DNA of 64,000 nt, from assembly GCA_017454335.1 (NCBI GenBank), contig JAFTDE010000006.1, positions 62,001 to 126,000 on the forward strand, in the 5' to 3' direction. Each line of letters starts with the position of its first letter. Position 1 is the stretch's first letter. This document shows positions 1 to 8,280 of this stretch, piece by piece. The position numbers and the translations under genes are program-made. The notes beneath the pieces are model-generated. The model searched no databases, was not told where the DNA came from, and saw only the letters and a program-made list of their open reading frames with translations. Source of the DNA: Bacteroidales bacterium (GTDB taxonomy: Bacteria; Bacteroidota; Bacteroidia; Bacteroidales; UBA932).

Positions 1-1278
1 GGGTTCCTGCTCAGCAATTACCGGCTGGGCTACCGCTACAATCCGGCCCTGGGCAATGATTCCGACATGATCAGTATCGGGCAGTTCGGGCTGAACACCC
101 GCGCCAATGTCGGTGCGGCGGCGTTCCTGTACCCCCGCGAAGGGGAAGTGGTGACGGCTCTCCATTCGTCGGTATCCGGCAGCGAGTTCCTCGGCAACCT
201 GCAGGAACTCAACTACGGACTCGGCGATGTCAACTACAACCTGGCATCGTACGGCATCGCCCGCGGCGGCGCCTACCATACTTTCGAGGTCAATGTGCGC
301 GGACAGTTCGGCGGAACGGCCCCCAAGACCTTCTTCGAGGTCGTCAAGATGGGTATGGATGACGGGAAGGACTACGACCTGAGCCGCTTCGGCGGTTTCG
401 GCCAGCTGTACGCCGAGCTCGCCTACGGTTATTCGCGGCGTCTGGGCGACATCATCTCCGTCGGTGCACGGGCCAAGCTGCTCGTGGGTCTGGATGCGCT
501 GAGCATGAAGGTGACCAGCTTCAACATGTCTTCGGGCAGCCCCGAGCTGAGTTCCGAGGTGGCGATGCAGGTGGATATGACCAGCAAGAGCTCTGCCATC
601 CAGACGGATGAGTTCGGCAACATGGATTTCTCGCGCCGGATCGCGCGTGACAAGTGGCGTCTGCCTGCCGGCGGCGGACTGGCTGTGGATCTGGGCTTCG
701 TTGTCACGCCGCTCGAGGGACTGGATCTCTCGGTGTCGCTGCTGGACCTCGGGGCGATGGTGTGGTATTACGGCAACGCCTTCAACGCTTCCGGGGAGTT
801 GGAATTCACCGGACTGGAAGGGCTGACGCTCGACCAGATGAACAAGGACGGACTGCTGGACATCATGAAGGAAAAGGGAGAAGACGCGCTGGATACGTTC
901 GTCTTTACGAAGCGCAGGGATAATGTGCGCGTGGCGATGGTTCCGTTCCAGGCCCATGTCGGAGCCCGTTACCGCATGCCGTTCTGGCAGGGGCTGAGCG
1001 TCGGCATGACCGGCATGTTCACGGAGGTCCAGGGGCTGCCTTACAAAGAGGCGCGTCTGGGCGTGGGCGTCTGTCCTCTGGACTGGCTGGACCTGACGGC
1101 CAACTATGGCGTCGGTTCGTACGGCACCGTGTTCGGCGTGGCCGGTTCGGTGCGTTTCCTGCGTTTCCGGGCGACCTTCGGGCTGCAGAACGGATTCGGC
1201 GGGACCATCCCCTATACTAACTGGGCGTTGCAGGCCAACAACAAGACGCTGACCTTCGGCCTGACGTACGATCTGTAG
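1..1278 (+). CDS. DUF5723 family outer-membrane protein, 5' end outside the window
   Basis: The reading frame is open from base 1: the residues before the first ATG (base 67) continue the same protein and contain NYRLGYRYNPAL, so that ATG is internal and the gene is 5'-truncated by the window edge. About 425 residues are visible. The sequence alternates short polar and hydrophobic stretches with many aromatic and glycine residues, and it ends in FGLTYDL, as expected for an outer-membrane beta-barrel. The N-terminal pattern (NPALGND followed by ISIGQFG) resembles the Bacteroidetes DUF5723 family, which has no assigned reaction. It is followed 12 bases later by a small membrane protein gene. 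The family call is from remembered sequence patterns; the membrane location is inference. Confidence 0.75.
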   Translation, partial: GFLLSNYRLGYRYNPALGNDSDMISIGQFGLNTRANVGAAAFLYPREGEVVTALHSSVSGSEFLGNLQELNYGLGDVNYNLASYGIARGGAYHTFEVNVRGQFGGTAPKTFFEVVKMGMDDGKDYDLSRFGGFGQLYAELAYGYSRRLGDIISVGARAKLLVGLDALSMKVTSFNMSSGSPELSSEVAMQVDMTSKSSAIQTDEFGNMDFSRRIARDKWRLPAGGGLAVDLGFVVTPLEGLDLSVSLLDLGAMVWYYGNAFNASGELEFTGLEGLTLDQMNKDGLLDIMKEKGEDALDTFVFTKRRDNVRVAMVPFQAHVGARYRMPFWQGLSVGMTGMFTEVQGLPYKEARLGVGVCPLDWLDLTANYGVGSYGTVFGVAGSVRFLRFRATFGLQNGFGGTIPYTNWALQANNKTLTFGLTYDL

Positions 1279-1290
1279 TTTCCGGACAAG

Positions 1291-1659
1291 ATGCAAGGGA
1301 TTTGGACCGTGTTGATGTTGGTGCTGTCCAACATCTTCATGACTTTTGCCTGGTACGGGCACCTGAAACTGCAGGAAATGAAGATATCGGACGGATGGCC
1401 CCTGATCCTGATCATCCTGATGTCCTGGGGAATCGCATTCTTTGAATACTGTCTGACCGTTCCCGCGAACCGCATCGGCTTCGCCGGGAACGGCGGACCT
1501 TTCTCCCTGGTCCAGCTGAAGGTCATCCAGGAGGTGATCTCCCTGACCGTGTTCACCATTGTGGTGACCCTGCTGTTCCGCGGCGAGGCCCTGCACTGGA
1601 ACCACGCAGCCGCCTTCGTCTGCCTGGTCCTCGCCGTCTTCTTCGCCTTCCTGAAATAA
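1291..1659 (+). CDS. DMT-type small membrane protein (DUF486)
   Basis: A 122-residue protein with four predicted membrane helices (about residues 4-22, 36-54, 77-98 and 104-121). The signature WGIAFFEYCLTVPANRIG and the following GPFSLVQLKVIQEVI are typical of DUF486, a family related to half-size drug/metabolite transporters (EmrE-like). It probably dimerises in the inner membrane; no substrate is known. It starts 12 bases after the upstream stop, so it is probably co-transcribed with that gene. Length and helix count are normal for the family. Confidence 0.85.
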   Translation: MQGIWTVLMLVLSNIFMTFAWYGHLKLQEMKISDGWPLILIILMSWGIAFFEYCLTVPANRIGFAGNGGPFSLVQLKVIQEVISLTVFTIVVTLLFRGEALHWNHAAAFVCLVLAVFFAFLK

Positions 1660-1726
1660 TCCGACCCTCCGGGCCCGCATACCTCCGTGGGGGTGACTCG
1701 CGGAGGGGGCGGATTGTTGTTGCGGC

Positions 1727-1790
1727 GGGGCAGGAGGGGTCTGGGCGGGAACAGACTTAGAGAGAGCCCGCCAGACCCCTTCCTGCCCTC
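1727..1790. repeat. Long GC-rich hairpin repeat, copy 1
   Basis: The left arm (1727-1749) contains GGAGGGGTCTGGGCGGG and the right arm (1767-1790) contains CCCGCCAGACCCCTTCC. They pair over about 22 bases with single-base bulges and a 17-base loop. A related element sits at 57615-57678. Both are preceded by GTTGCGGCG, so the homology extends outside the hairpin. Confidence 0.8.
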
Positions 1791-1802
1791 GCCGAAACCC
1801 TG

Positions 1803-1886
1803 TTTTGCAGAATTTTAGCCATTTTTTCTGCAAACTGACCCTTGAGACATGGTTTTGCGGAATTTTCGTCGATTATTCTGCAAAAA
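1803..1886. repeat. Two TTTTGC-palindrome repeats
   Basis: The units at 1803-1835 and 1853-1886 have arms TTTTGCRGAA and TTCTGCAAA(A) around an A/T-rich centre; the second has CGTCGA in the centre. The same palindrome appears at 57442-57475 and three times at 62701-62836. Confidence 0.75.
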
Positions 1887-2374
1887 TCCCGACGTTTCAA
1901 ACTCACGCCCCCGATCCCATGGCCCACGGCAACCGGCGCGGATGGCGGACGCTGCGCGCCCTCGATCATTTACCGAGGGGCGTACCCCTCGGACTCCCTG
2001 CGTCGCCACGCTCCGAGTTTCCCTGTCAACAACGATCCGCCCACGGCAACCGGCACGGAAGGCGGGCCCTTCCGGGGAGCCCGCCGCAGCGTGCCGGTAG
2101 CTGCCGCGCCGCGTAATGCGCGGCAGCAGTGCCGCAGGTCCGACAGCATCTATTGGTAACGATCGTCGCGGAACTATTCCGACACACCTCGGCCGGTAGG
2201 CGCCGAGCCTCGCGATGCGAGGCGCCGCTCCGGCGCGATAACATCGATATGGTCCGATAGCATCTGTGCCGGGCTGCCACCAGCACAATACTTTGCGGCA
2301 GAAAATACCAGGATTTCGTGGCAGAAATGGTTCGCAGGAGGGTCCAGTGAAGTGCGCCCCTTTCGTTGGACGGT

Positions 2375-3169
2375 TTAACAAATAACTTTATGGTTAAGAG
2401 TTCGGTATTGTATCGGACTCATTCCATTCAATTTTTCCTTGATTCGATCGTTGTAGTAATGAAGATATTCTTCAAGCTCACTCATGAAGTGTTCGATCGA
2501 GTCAAACTTGTGCAAATATAACAATTCAGACTTTAGCAGTCCAAAGAAGTTTTCCATTACTGCATTGTCCAGGCAGTTCCCTCTTCTGGACATACTTTGG
2601 ATTATGTGGTTATCTTTCAACAACTTTTGATAGGCCTTGTGCTGGTATTGCCACCCCTGATCTGAATGAAGGATTGCATCTGTGTTACTCCCAATTACGG
2701 CGACAGTTCCAGTAATCATATCCATAACCATATCCAGAACAGGATGCCGGGAGATCGTGTAGTAGATCAGTTCACCGTTGTACAGGTCCAGGACAGGGGA
2801 CAAATATACCTTGGCACCAAATAAGTGGAACTCAGTCACATCTGTAACCATCTTCCTGTAAGGCTGAGAAGCGTTAAAGTCTCGTTCCAGCAAGTTGGGC
2901 GCAATCTTTCCTATCTCGCCTTTGTAAGACCGATACTTCTTCATCCTGACCATACATTTGATCCCGGTTTCGGCCATCAGACGTCGTACTGTTTTGCTAT
3001 TGATGGTGTAGCCCTCGTTTCGCATAGCTAAAGTGAGACGTCGATAACCATAGCGGCCTTTGTGCTGGTGATATAACTCTACTATGCGTTGTCGTTCGAC
3101 AGCCCATTTGTCCGGCTTTTGTCTCGTGTTATAGTAAAATGTGGATCTGGCCATCCCCTTGATCTCCAA
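2375..3169 (-). CDS. IS3-family transposase OrfB (DDE integrase core)
   Basis: The 264-residue frame from the first ATG has the HTH_21-like segment (HKGRYGYRRLTLAM, residues 36-49) and then an rve integrase core. The catalytic triad is visible as D110 (VTDVTEF), D170 (LHSDQGW) and E206 (NAVMENFFG), with 35 residues between the last two: DD35E. The frame is open upstream of the ATG without a stop as far as the A7 run at 3265-3271 in orfA, so the working product is probably an OrfAB fusion made by -1 frameshifting. It cuts and joins the IS ends. No disabling mutation is seen. Confidence 0.93.
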   Translation of the reverse strand: MEIKGMARSTFYYNTRQKPDKWAVERQRIVELYHQHKGRYGYRRLTLAMRNEGYTINSKTVRRLMAETGIKCMVRMKKYRSYKGEIGKIAPNLLERDFNASQPYRKMVTDVTEFHLFGAKVYLSPVLDLYNGELIYYTISRHPVLDMVMDMITGTVAVIGSNTDAILHSDQGWQYQHKAYQKLLKDNHIIQSMSRRGNCLDNAVMENFFGLLKSELLYLHKFDSIEHFMSELEEYLHYYNDRIKEKLNGMSPIQYRTLNHKVIC

Positions 3170-3195
3170 CAGAAGGTCAAGGCGGTGTTTGGGCC

Positions 3196-3717
3196 TTAGT
3201 TCTTGGATGGCCCCCGCCCAATCGCGTGTAGACGGGCTTCCCTTTCTTCGACTAAGGCCTTCACTTTTTTTAACAGAGCATTCTCCGCCTCAAGATACTC
3301 GTTCCGCTTGCGGAGCATCTCAAGTTCGTCCATCTCTGCTTCAGTTCTTTGCCTTTTCTTTTTCATACCGTTTCGGCTTCCTTTTCTCTCTAACCCTATG
3401 GCTCCCTTTTCGTGATATAACCGACTCCAAGTCCGAAGATTCTCATGGGAAGTATTGTACAGGATGGATGCCTCTACCAAAGATAATCCTTTTCTTTCAA
3501 TTTCCTCAAGTATCTCCACTTTCTGTTCTACAGTTAAACATACTTTGTGCGGAGGTTCGAGGAGTGCTAGCTCTCCGCCTTTTAAATAAATAGCCCTCAA
3601 TCGTTTTAGATGACGTGCTGCCATCTTCAGTGTTACGCATACGTGGTTGACGCTTGCTCCTTTATCCAGCATCCGCATGGCCTGGACATACTTCGGGTAG
3701 TTCTCGTTCTTTTTCAT
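3196..3717 (-). CDS. IS3-family transposase OrfA (helix-turn-helix)
   Basis: A 173-residue DNA-binding protein with two helix-turn-helix-like segments (about residues 8-40 and 65-105) and a C-terminal leucine-zipper-like coil (EMLRKRNEYLEAENALLKKV), the usual OrfA layout in the IS150 group. The minus-strand run of seven A at 3265-3271 (codons TTA AAA AAA GTG) is a classical -1 slippage site. Shifting there leads into the orfB frame, which has no stop between the site and the orfB core. The start ATG lies just inside the right inverted repeat. Confidence 0.9.
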   Translation of the reverse strand: MKKNENYPKYVQAMRMLDKGASVNHVCVTLKMAARHLKRLRAIYLKGGELALLEPPHKVCLTVEQKVEILEEIERKGLSLVEASILYNTSHENLRTWSRLYHEKGAIGLERKGSRNGMKKKRQRTEAEMDELEMLRKRNEYLEAENALLKKVKALVEEREARLHAIGRGPSKN

Positions 3718-3763
3718 AATACCTTTTTTTGTCCAACTTTTGGGGTGCAGATCACAGTAAACA

Positions 3764-3799
3764 GTTCTGCCAGGAAAAAGCGTGTTTTCCTGGCAGAAC
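3764..3799 (-). terminator. Perfect 15-bp hairpin after the lipoprotein gene
   Basis: GTTCTGCCAGGAAAA (3764-3778) pairs perfectly with 3785-3799 around a 6-base loop. It lies just downstream of the minus-strand gene that ends at 3822 and next to the IS right end. The run of T after it is weak (CTGTTTACTG), so terminator is the likeliest but not the only reading; its arms resemble the palindrome at 61592-61613. Confidence 0.55.
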
Positions 3800-3821
3800 C
3801 GGTTTTTTATGGGACCGGGGA

Positions 3822-4970
3822 CTAGAAGTCCTCGTTGTTTTCGTAGATCTTGGTTTCCCAGTCGCCGACCGAGGGAGCGAAGGTGATCTGTTTGTAGATC
3901 GAGCTGAGATCCAGGCCGATGTGGAAGGTGTACTGCTTGCCGTAGGCGAATTCGTTGTTCGGCAGCAGGCCGTACAGCATGTATTTGAAGACCTGTTCCG
4001 TCAGCGGGGGATAGTGGAATCCGCCGTGCTCGAAGCCCTCCACGTCGAAGACGACCTCGACGTACTGCTTGCCGATCTCGATTTCGTCCGGAACCGAGTA
4101 GTAGCGGTGGCTGGCGGCCATGCTGTCCTCCAGCGTGCTGGAGCCCACGTATTTCTCATTCTCCGAACCTACGCCCACCTTGGCGTCGCCTTCGAAGACC
4201 ACCACCTTGCGGTAGTATCCCTGGCGCTTCCACACACCCTTGCTGCCCGCGATATCCTGGACGAAAGTGCCTGCGGATGCCACGTTCGCGGCCGTCAGGC
4301 GGCGCAGGTGGATCAGCCCCCGGAGTTCCTCCATCGGGGTGACGTCGCAGACCTTGTAGCCGATGTCGTTCGTGATGTGCTGGAACTCCAGCGGAATCAT
4401 GCTCAGCAGTTCGACCGCCTTCTGGGCTGTCTTGGACACCAGCGGGCCCGCCTCGGTCTCCTTGACGGAGTAGGGTATGGAATAGGTCTGGTCCTGTGCT
4501 CCGTAGGCCAGGCTGCCCACGTACGGGTAATACGCGCTGAAGTTGATCCTGCGTGCATTCCCCCACATGTCGTGGTCGAAATAGGTGCTGTAGTTGCTGT
4601 TGCTTCCGTAGACCATTTTGTTGTCCACCAGCAGGTTGCCGCTTTCGGCGTCCGTCACGACCAGCCCGAAGGGAATCTCGTCGTTCATCGTCGCCAGGTT
4701 GTCGGCGGAGGTGACCACGTCGCCGCGTGTCACGCCGGACCCGCTGCGCGAGACGAGTTTGCCGTCACGCGTGACCAGCACGTCGAAGTTGACCTTCTGC
4801 TGTTGTGTATCGACAAAATCACCGTAGTCATCTTTCTGCAGGCAGGAACTCATGGTTCCCAGGCCCGTCAGGACCAGGGCGGCGAATGCGGCCGTCCTTG
4901 CAACGTTGTGAGGGAATCGGTTCATCATAAACATAATATTAAGTAAGGTATTATTAATCTTTTCTCTCAT
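3822..4970 (-). CDS. Fimbrillin-like lipoprotein next to a regulator
   Basis: From the first ATG this is 382 residues. From the ATG at base 4925 (codon 16) it has a compact lipoprotein signal peptide with lipobox Cys28 (GLGTMSSC), which I think is the true start; the first ATG overlaps the upstream regulator gene by 17 bases. After the signal comes an arginine-containing linker (VSRSGSGVTRG), a body with RINFSAYYPY, and a C-terminal strand ending FAPSVGDWE. These features match type V pilus fimbrillins. It is transcribed behind the AraC-type gene and divergently from the main fimbrial operon. It could be a minor subunit or an envelope partner of the regulator; that role is inference. Confidence 0.7.
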   Translation of the reverse strand: MREKINNTLLNIMFMMNRFPHNVARTAAFAALVLTGLGTMSSCLQKDDYGDFVDTQQQKVNFDVLVTRDGKLVSRSGSGVTRGDVVTSADNLATMNDEIPFGLVVTDAESGNLLVDNKMVYGSNSNYSTYFDHDMWGNARRINFSAYYPYVGSLAYGAQDQTYSIPYSVKETEAGPLVSKTAQKAVELLSMIPLEFQHITNDIGYKVCDVTPMEELRGLIHLRRLTAANVASAGTFVQDIAGSKGVWKRQGYYRKVVVFEGDAKVGVGSENEKYVGSSTLEDSMAASHRYYSVPDEIEIGKQYVEVVFDVEGFEHGGFHYPPLTEQVFKYMLYGLLPNNEFAYGKQYTFHIGLDLSSIYKQITFAPSVGDWETKIYENNEDF

Positions 4971-6318
4971 TTGCCCGGTCGTGGGTGGTTTGCCAGATGC
5001 GCGGGGTCATTCCCGTGACTTTCTTGAACGTGATGTTCAGCGACGACGCGCTGGGGAATCCGCAGGCCGTGGCGATTTCAGCCTGTTTGGCGCCACGGTG
5101 TGCGATGAGGTATTCTTCGGCGTAGTCGATGCGCAGGAAGTTCACCAGATCCGGGAAGCTCATCTTGTACGTGCTGTTTACCAGACGCGAGATATAGGTC
5201 TTGTTCGTGCCCAGGCTCTCGGCTACGTCCGCCAGCATCAGTCCCGGCTGCAGGAAAGCCTTCTCTTCCATCATCAGGTGTTCGAAACGGCCCATCAGGC
5301 TGTCCTTGTCCCAGGTGCGCTGGATGTTGCTGAACAGGGTTTCCGCGAGGCCCATTTCCTGGGAGAACGTTCCGCGTGATTCGGGTTCGGGCCTGCGGTC
5401 CTCAAGCAGGGAAGCGCTGTGCAGGAACTCCTCGCCTTCGTCACCGAACTCGTTCAGGAAATTCCAGACCGCCTCGTTGTAAACCGAGCGGATCGTCTCC
5501 GGCGTGTAGTTGTATCGGAAAGCCAGGGCCAGTTCACGCATCGTAAGGGTTTTCTTCGCGCCGAACATGGCGGTGTAGCTGAAAGGCGACAGGACCAGCG
5601 CGAACAGGAACGATATCGTCGGCGGCAGCCAGATGTGGGAGATCAGTATGCTGCGGAAGACAAAGATCTTCAGGATGGTGAACAGGATCAGCGGCGTGAG
5701 GTTGTAGTACTGCAGCTCGACGATGCTGATTTTCCCCTTGTGGAAGAGAAAATCGAAATAGCGCTTCGGTTTGAAATCCCCTTCGCGCCAGGCCGTGATA
5801 AACGAGCTGATCAGACCGATCAGCTCCAAGCCCAGTACGACGCGGAAGATGATCGACGAGTTGAAGAAATACATGAAAGCGACCCCCTGGGCGGAATAGT
5901 TCTCCATGACGGAAGGTCCTTCCGCGTACAGGCGTGACAAAAAGGATTCAAGTTGTCCGGGACCGGCGAGCAGCGTGATCATGACGACGGAGGTGAAGAG
6001 TGCCACAGGCAGCACGATCCAGATCAGCTGGTGAAACTTGATATCTTCTCCCGTGCGCAGCTTGCGCAGGTACATGATCGTCAGGGGGAGCACGCAGGGC
6101 GCGACCAGCTGGGCCATGTTGCTGGTGGCCAGCAGCAGCGAGTCGGAAGCGTTCGGATCGCCGTATGCGCAGTCGGTGAACGTGTACAGCAGCATGATGA
6201 TCAGCAGGCACACCATGACCGGAAAGGTCTTGGTGCTGCTGACGAACAGCGTGTGGTTGAATAACCACAGCAGGCAGACCAAAACGGGCATATAGGTCAA
6301 TAATGTCAGGACGACCAT
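4954..6318 (-). CDS. Membrane-anchored AraC-type transcriptional regulator
   Basis: A 454-residue protein. The first ~265 residues form about seven membrane helices (for example residues 4-26, 32-48, 67-86, 98-118, 153-172, 203-222 and 227-250). The C-terminal ~105 residues form an AraC/XylS helix-turn-helix domain (MLADVAESLGTNKTYISRLVN, then IATACGFPSASSLNITFKKVTGMTP). This layout, a membrane sensor fused to a DNA-binding domain, is common in Bacteroidales. The gene diverges from the fimbrial operon across a 365-bp intergenic region with promoters on both strands, and the fimbrillin-like gene follows it. Control of the fimbrial operon is a strong inference from position; the signal is unknown. 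Confidence 0.88.
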   Translation of the reverse strand: MVVLTLLTYMPVLVCLLWLFNHTLFVSSTKTFPVMVCLLIIMLLYTFTDCAYGDPNASDSLLLATSNMAQLVAPCVLPLTIMYLRKLRTGEDIKFHQLIWIVLPVALFTSVVMITLLAGPGQLESFLSRLYAEGPSVMENYSAQGVAFMYFFNSSIIFRVVLGLELIGLISSFITAWREGDFKPKRYFDFLFHKGKISIVELQYYNLTPLILFTILKIFVFRSILISHIWLPPTISFLFALVLSPFSYTAMFGAKKTLTMRELALAFRYNYTPETIRSVYNEAVWNFLNEFGDEGEEFLHSASLLEDRRPEPESRGTFSQEMGLAETLFSNIQRTWDKDSLMGRFEHLMMEEKAFLQPGLMLADVAESLGTNKTYISRLVNSTYKMSFPDLVNFLRIDYAEEYLIAHRGAKQAEIATACGFPSASSLNITFKKVTGMTPRIWQTTHDRANERKD

Positions 6319-6374
6319 GGTGATGTGCTCCTTTAAAAACGCGTTTCTACTATAAATAATTTATAATGCCACTG

Positions 6375-6404
6375 CAAATATAAATAAAAATTTGAAATAC
6401 CAAA
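6375..6404 (-). promoter_or_regulatory. Promoter of the AraC-type regulator
   Basis: On the minus strand, -7 TATATTTG (6375-6382) and -33 TTTG (6401-6404) are separated by 18 bases, close to the Bacteroidetes sigma-ABfr consensus. The gene starts at 6318. Confidence 0.6.
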
Positions 6405-6446
6405 AATTTTTATCATTATATCGAAAATAATTTTCAAAAACATTCT

Positions 6447-6454
6447 TACCTTTG
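6447..6454 (+). promoter_or_regulatory. Upstream TAnnTTTG box
   Basis: TACCTTTG on the plus strand fits the Bacteroidetes -7 element. It lies about 230 bases before the fimbrial operon and may be a distal promoter of that operon or drive a small RNA; no -33 element is clear. Confidence 0.4.
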
Positions 6455-6657
6455 CAGGGCGGTGACCGATTTACGGTGGTTGATAAATGTGTTGATAATT
6501 TTTTCGCCACACGCCAAACTCCCGGTTTTGGGATGTTTTGCCCCGTTTTCCACCCCCCCCGCATAGAAATTTTAGATTTAAGACGAAAATTTATTCGATT
6601 TGAAAAAAATTATGCGAATCTGAAAAATAATTTTCCGAACATAAAATTTTCTTGCAG

Positions 6658-6665
6658 TACCTTTG
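6658..6665 (+). promoter_or_regulatory. Main promoter of fimbrial operon 1
   Basis: TACCTTTG matches TAnnTTTG and sits so that transcription would begin about 6670, only ~13 bases before the ATG at 6684. This supports that ATG over an in-frame TTG at 6663, which lies inside the promoter. Confidence 0.6.
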
Positions 6666-6683
6666 CGGTCGAAATTTTACGAG

Positions 6684-8279
6684 ATGAAAAATCGCACAAC
6701 AACTCGCCACAGCTTTTTCGGCACAAGTCTTAGACTTGCGGTGATCTCCCTGTTGTTGTGCCCGGTTCTCGCCAAGGCCCAGAACCCCATCATCCCCCCG
6801 ATGCCTGAAATTCTCCCTCCTGTCCCCACTTCCACCGTCCCGGCTGCAAAGCAGCCCCGCTATGAAGTTCCGCAGGAAGGCATCCTCGCTCCTGTTGTGA
6901 CCGAGACTCCCGCTGCAACGTCCGATCAGGCCGCTGCCGCCGGCCGTGATGCAGGTGCGCGTAATGAAAGCACGGGCGCTGCGCAGGGGATTGATGCCCG
7001 CAGCCTCTTCCCGACCGCCCAGACGGTGACGCCCGGCCAGGGCCCCCTGGCTCCGACCCCGGTTCTGTCTTCCAACCAGATCCGCGTCTACTTCCCGACC
7101 GGCGACGCAGTGCTGCGGAATTCCTACATGTCGAACGAGACCAACCTGGATGTCCTGGATATCCTGCTGACCGAGGTCTCCGACAACATCGACTCCGTGC
7201 TGGTCGTCTCCCAGGCTTCGCCCGAGGGAGATGTCGCCCGCAACATGAGCCTCGCCGAAGAGCGCGCCTACTCGATGCGCCGCCATATCATCGCCACCAA
7301 CCCCGACCTGCTGTCCCGCATCTACCTCTACCCGATCGGTGAAGGCTGGAGCGAGCTCCGTTCGGCGATCCTGGCGGATCCCCAGCTGGACTTCGCTTCC
7401 CGTACCCGCCTCCTGTCGATCATCGACGCTACGGCGCCGGTAGAGGCCAAGAAGGCCCAGTTGCGCGCCCAGCCGGAGTACAGCCACCTGCTGCGGGACA
7501 TCTTCCCGACGCTCCGCCTGTCGGCCGTCGATTTCCGCTTCAACACGGGACGGACTCCCCAGATCGCGGAGGTTCAGCCGCAGGCCCCGGGTCTCGTGGT
7601 GCTGCCGCTGATCATCCCCGTCGAGGACCTGCCGATCACCCTGCCGCAGTCTTCGATCGTGCTGGATCCGCTTGCCCTGCGTGTCCGCCCCCTGCCGATG
7701 CCGTCCGCCCGCAAGGAGAACCTGCTGTTCGCAGTCAAGACCAACCTCCTGTACGACGCGGTGACGATGCTGAACGCCGAGGTCGAGATCCCCTTCCTGT
7801 ACCGCTTCTCGCTGCTGTGGGAGGATGTCTTCCCCTGGTGGGAGACCGGCAACAAGTACTGCCTGCAGCACTGGGAGATGGGTCCGGAACTCCGTTTCTG
7901 GTTCCGCTCCTGGCGTCCCGGCAGCATGGACAAGATGCTGGGCTGGTTCGTCGGCGCGTACGGTATGTCCTCCCGCTACGACATCCAGTTCGACACCAAG
8001 ATCGACTACCAGGGCGAGTACTGGTCCGCCGGCCTGACAGCGGGTTATGTCATGCCTTTCAAGAAGGGCTGGCTGCACGATGCACTTCGTGCAAGACTCG
8101 AGTTTTCGCTTTCGGCAGGATACTTGCAGACTGACTATAGACACTACCTCCCGACTGACAGCTATGACATGCTGATCCGGGACAAATATAACGTTGGAAC
8201 TGCGACTTACATCGGACCCACCAAGGCCAAAGTCAGCCTGGTCGTCCCGATCCGCACCCAAATCAGAGAACGCAGATAA
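6684..8279 (+). CDS. OmpA-like plus DUF3575 outer-membrane protein
   Basis: A 531-residue exported protein (signal peptide about residues 1-28, ending CPVLAKAQ). A long Pro/Ala-rich linker follows, then an OmpA-like peptidoglycan-binding region (IRVYFPTGDAVLRNSYMSN, then a segment like SQASPEGDVARNMSLAEERA), and a C-terminal DUF3575 beta-barrel beginning at KTNLLYDAVTMLNAEVEIP. DUF3575 proteins commonly open type V fimbrial operons in Bacteroidales and are thought to be outer-membrane partners of the pilus. The next gene begins after one base, so translation is coupled. The start at 6684 is preferred because the promoter box overlaps any earlier start. Confidence 0.85.
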   Translation: MKNRTTTRHSFFGTSLRLAVISLLLCPVLAKAQNPIIPPMPEILPPVPTSTVPAAKQPRYEVPQEGILAPVVTETPAATSDQAAAAGRDAGARNESTGAAQGIDARSLFPTAQTVTPGQGPLAPTPVLSSNQIRVYFPTGDAVLRNSYMSNETNLDVLDILLTEVSDNIDSVLVVSQASPEGDVARNMSLAEERAYSMRRHIIATNPDLLSRIYLYPIGEGWSELRSAILADPQLDFASRTRLLSIIDATAPVEAKKAQLRAQPEYSHLLRDIFPTLRLSAVDFRFNTGRTPQIAEVQPQAPGLVVLPLIIPVEDLPITLPQSSIVLDPLALRVRPLPMPSARKENLLFAVKTNLLYDAVTMLNAEVEIPFLYRFSLLWEDVFPWWETGNKYCLQHWEMGPELRFWFRSWRPGSMDKMLGWFVGAYGMSSRYDIQFDTKIDYQGEYWSAGLTAGYVMPFKKGWLHDALRARLEFSLSAGYLQTDYRHYLPTDSYDMLIRDKYNVGTATYIGPTKAKVSLVVPIRTQIRERR

Positions 8280-8280
8280 G

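Larger units (their letters stand above)
1660..2347. other. Non-coding, repeat-rich interval left of the IS
   Basis: I see no credible gene in these 688 bases. The interval holds a long GC-rich hairpin (1727-1790), two TTTTGC palindromes (1803-1835 and 1853-1886), and a 16-base direct repeat GCCCACGGCAACCGGC at 1922-1937 and 2039-2054. A further GC-rich stretch has partial duplications (GGTCCGAYAGCATCT near 2137 and 2250). Open frames here run through the palindromes and have no recognisable protein features. The same repeat families recur near 57.4-57.7 kb and 62.7 kb. Confidence 0.7.
2348..3754 (-). mobile_element. IS3-family (IS150-like) insertion sequence, complete
   Basis: A 1407-bp element transcribed on the minus strand. 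The imperfect 24-base terminal inverted repeats start with TGA at both ends (2348-2371, TGAAGTGCGCCCC...; 3731-3754 read on the minus strand, TGATCTGCACCCC...) and share GTTGGAC at the inner side. The flanking triplets CAG (2345-2347) and CAG (3755-3757) form a 3-bp target duplication, the usual size for this family. It encodes orfA and orfB in two frames with a slippery A7 run. Base composition is more AT-rich than the neighbours. The element looks intact and recent. Confidence 0.93.
6319..6683. promoter_or_regulatory. Divergent regulatory region of fimbrial locus 1
   Basis: This AT-rich 365-base gap separates the regulator and the fimbrial operon. It contains a minus-strand promoter (6375-6404) and two plus-strand TAnnTTTG boxes (6447 and 6658). 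The stretch 6476-6500 has two TTGATAA words about 14 bases apart (GGTTGATAAATGTGTTGATAA), a possible operator for the AraC-type protein. I see no gene in it. Confidence 0.6.

Noticed and set aside
1815..2381. Possible 188-residue minus-strand protein left of the IS
   Set aside because: It crosses palindromic repeats and the IS inverted repeat, and has no recognisable domain or plausible start region.
6452..6733. Short plus-strand frame at the start of the divergent region
   Set aside because: It covers the operon promoter and the start of the real gene in another frame; nothing protein-like in it.
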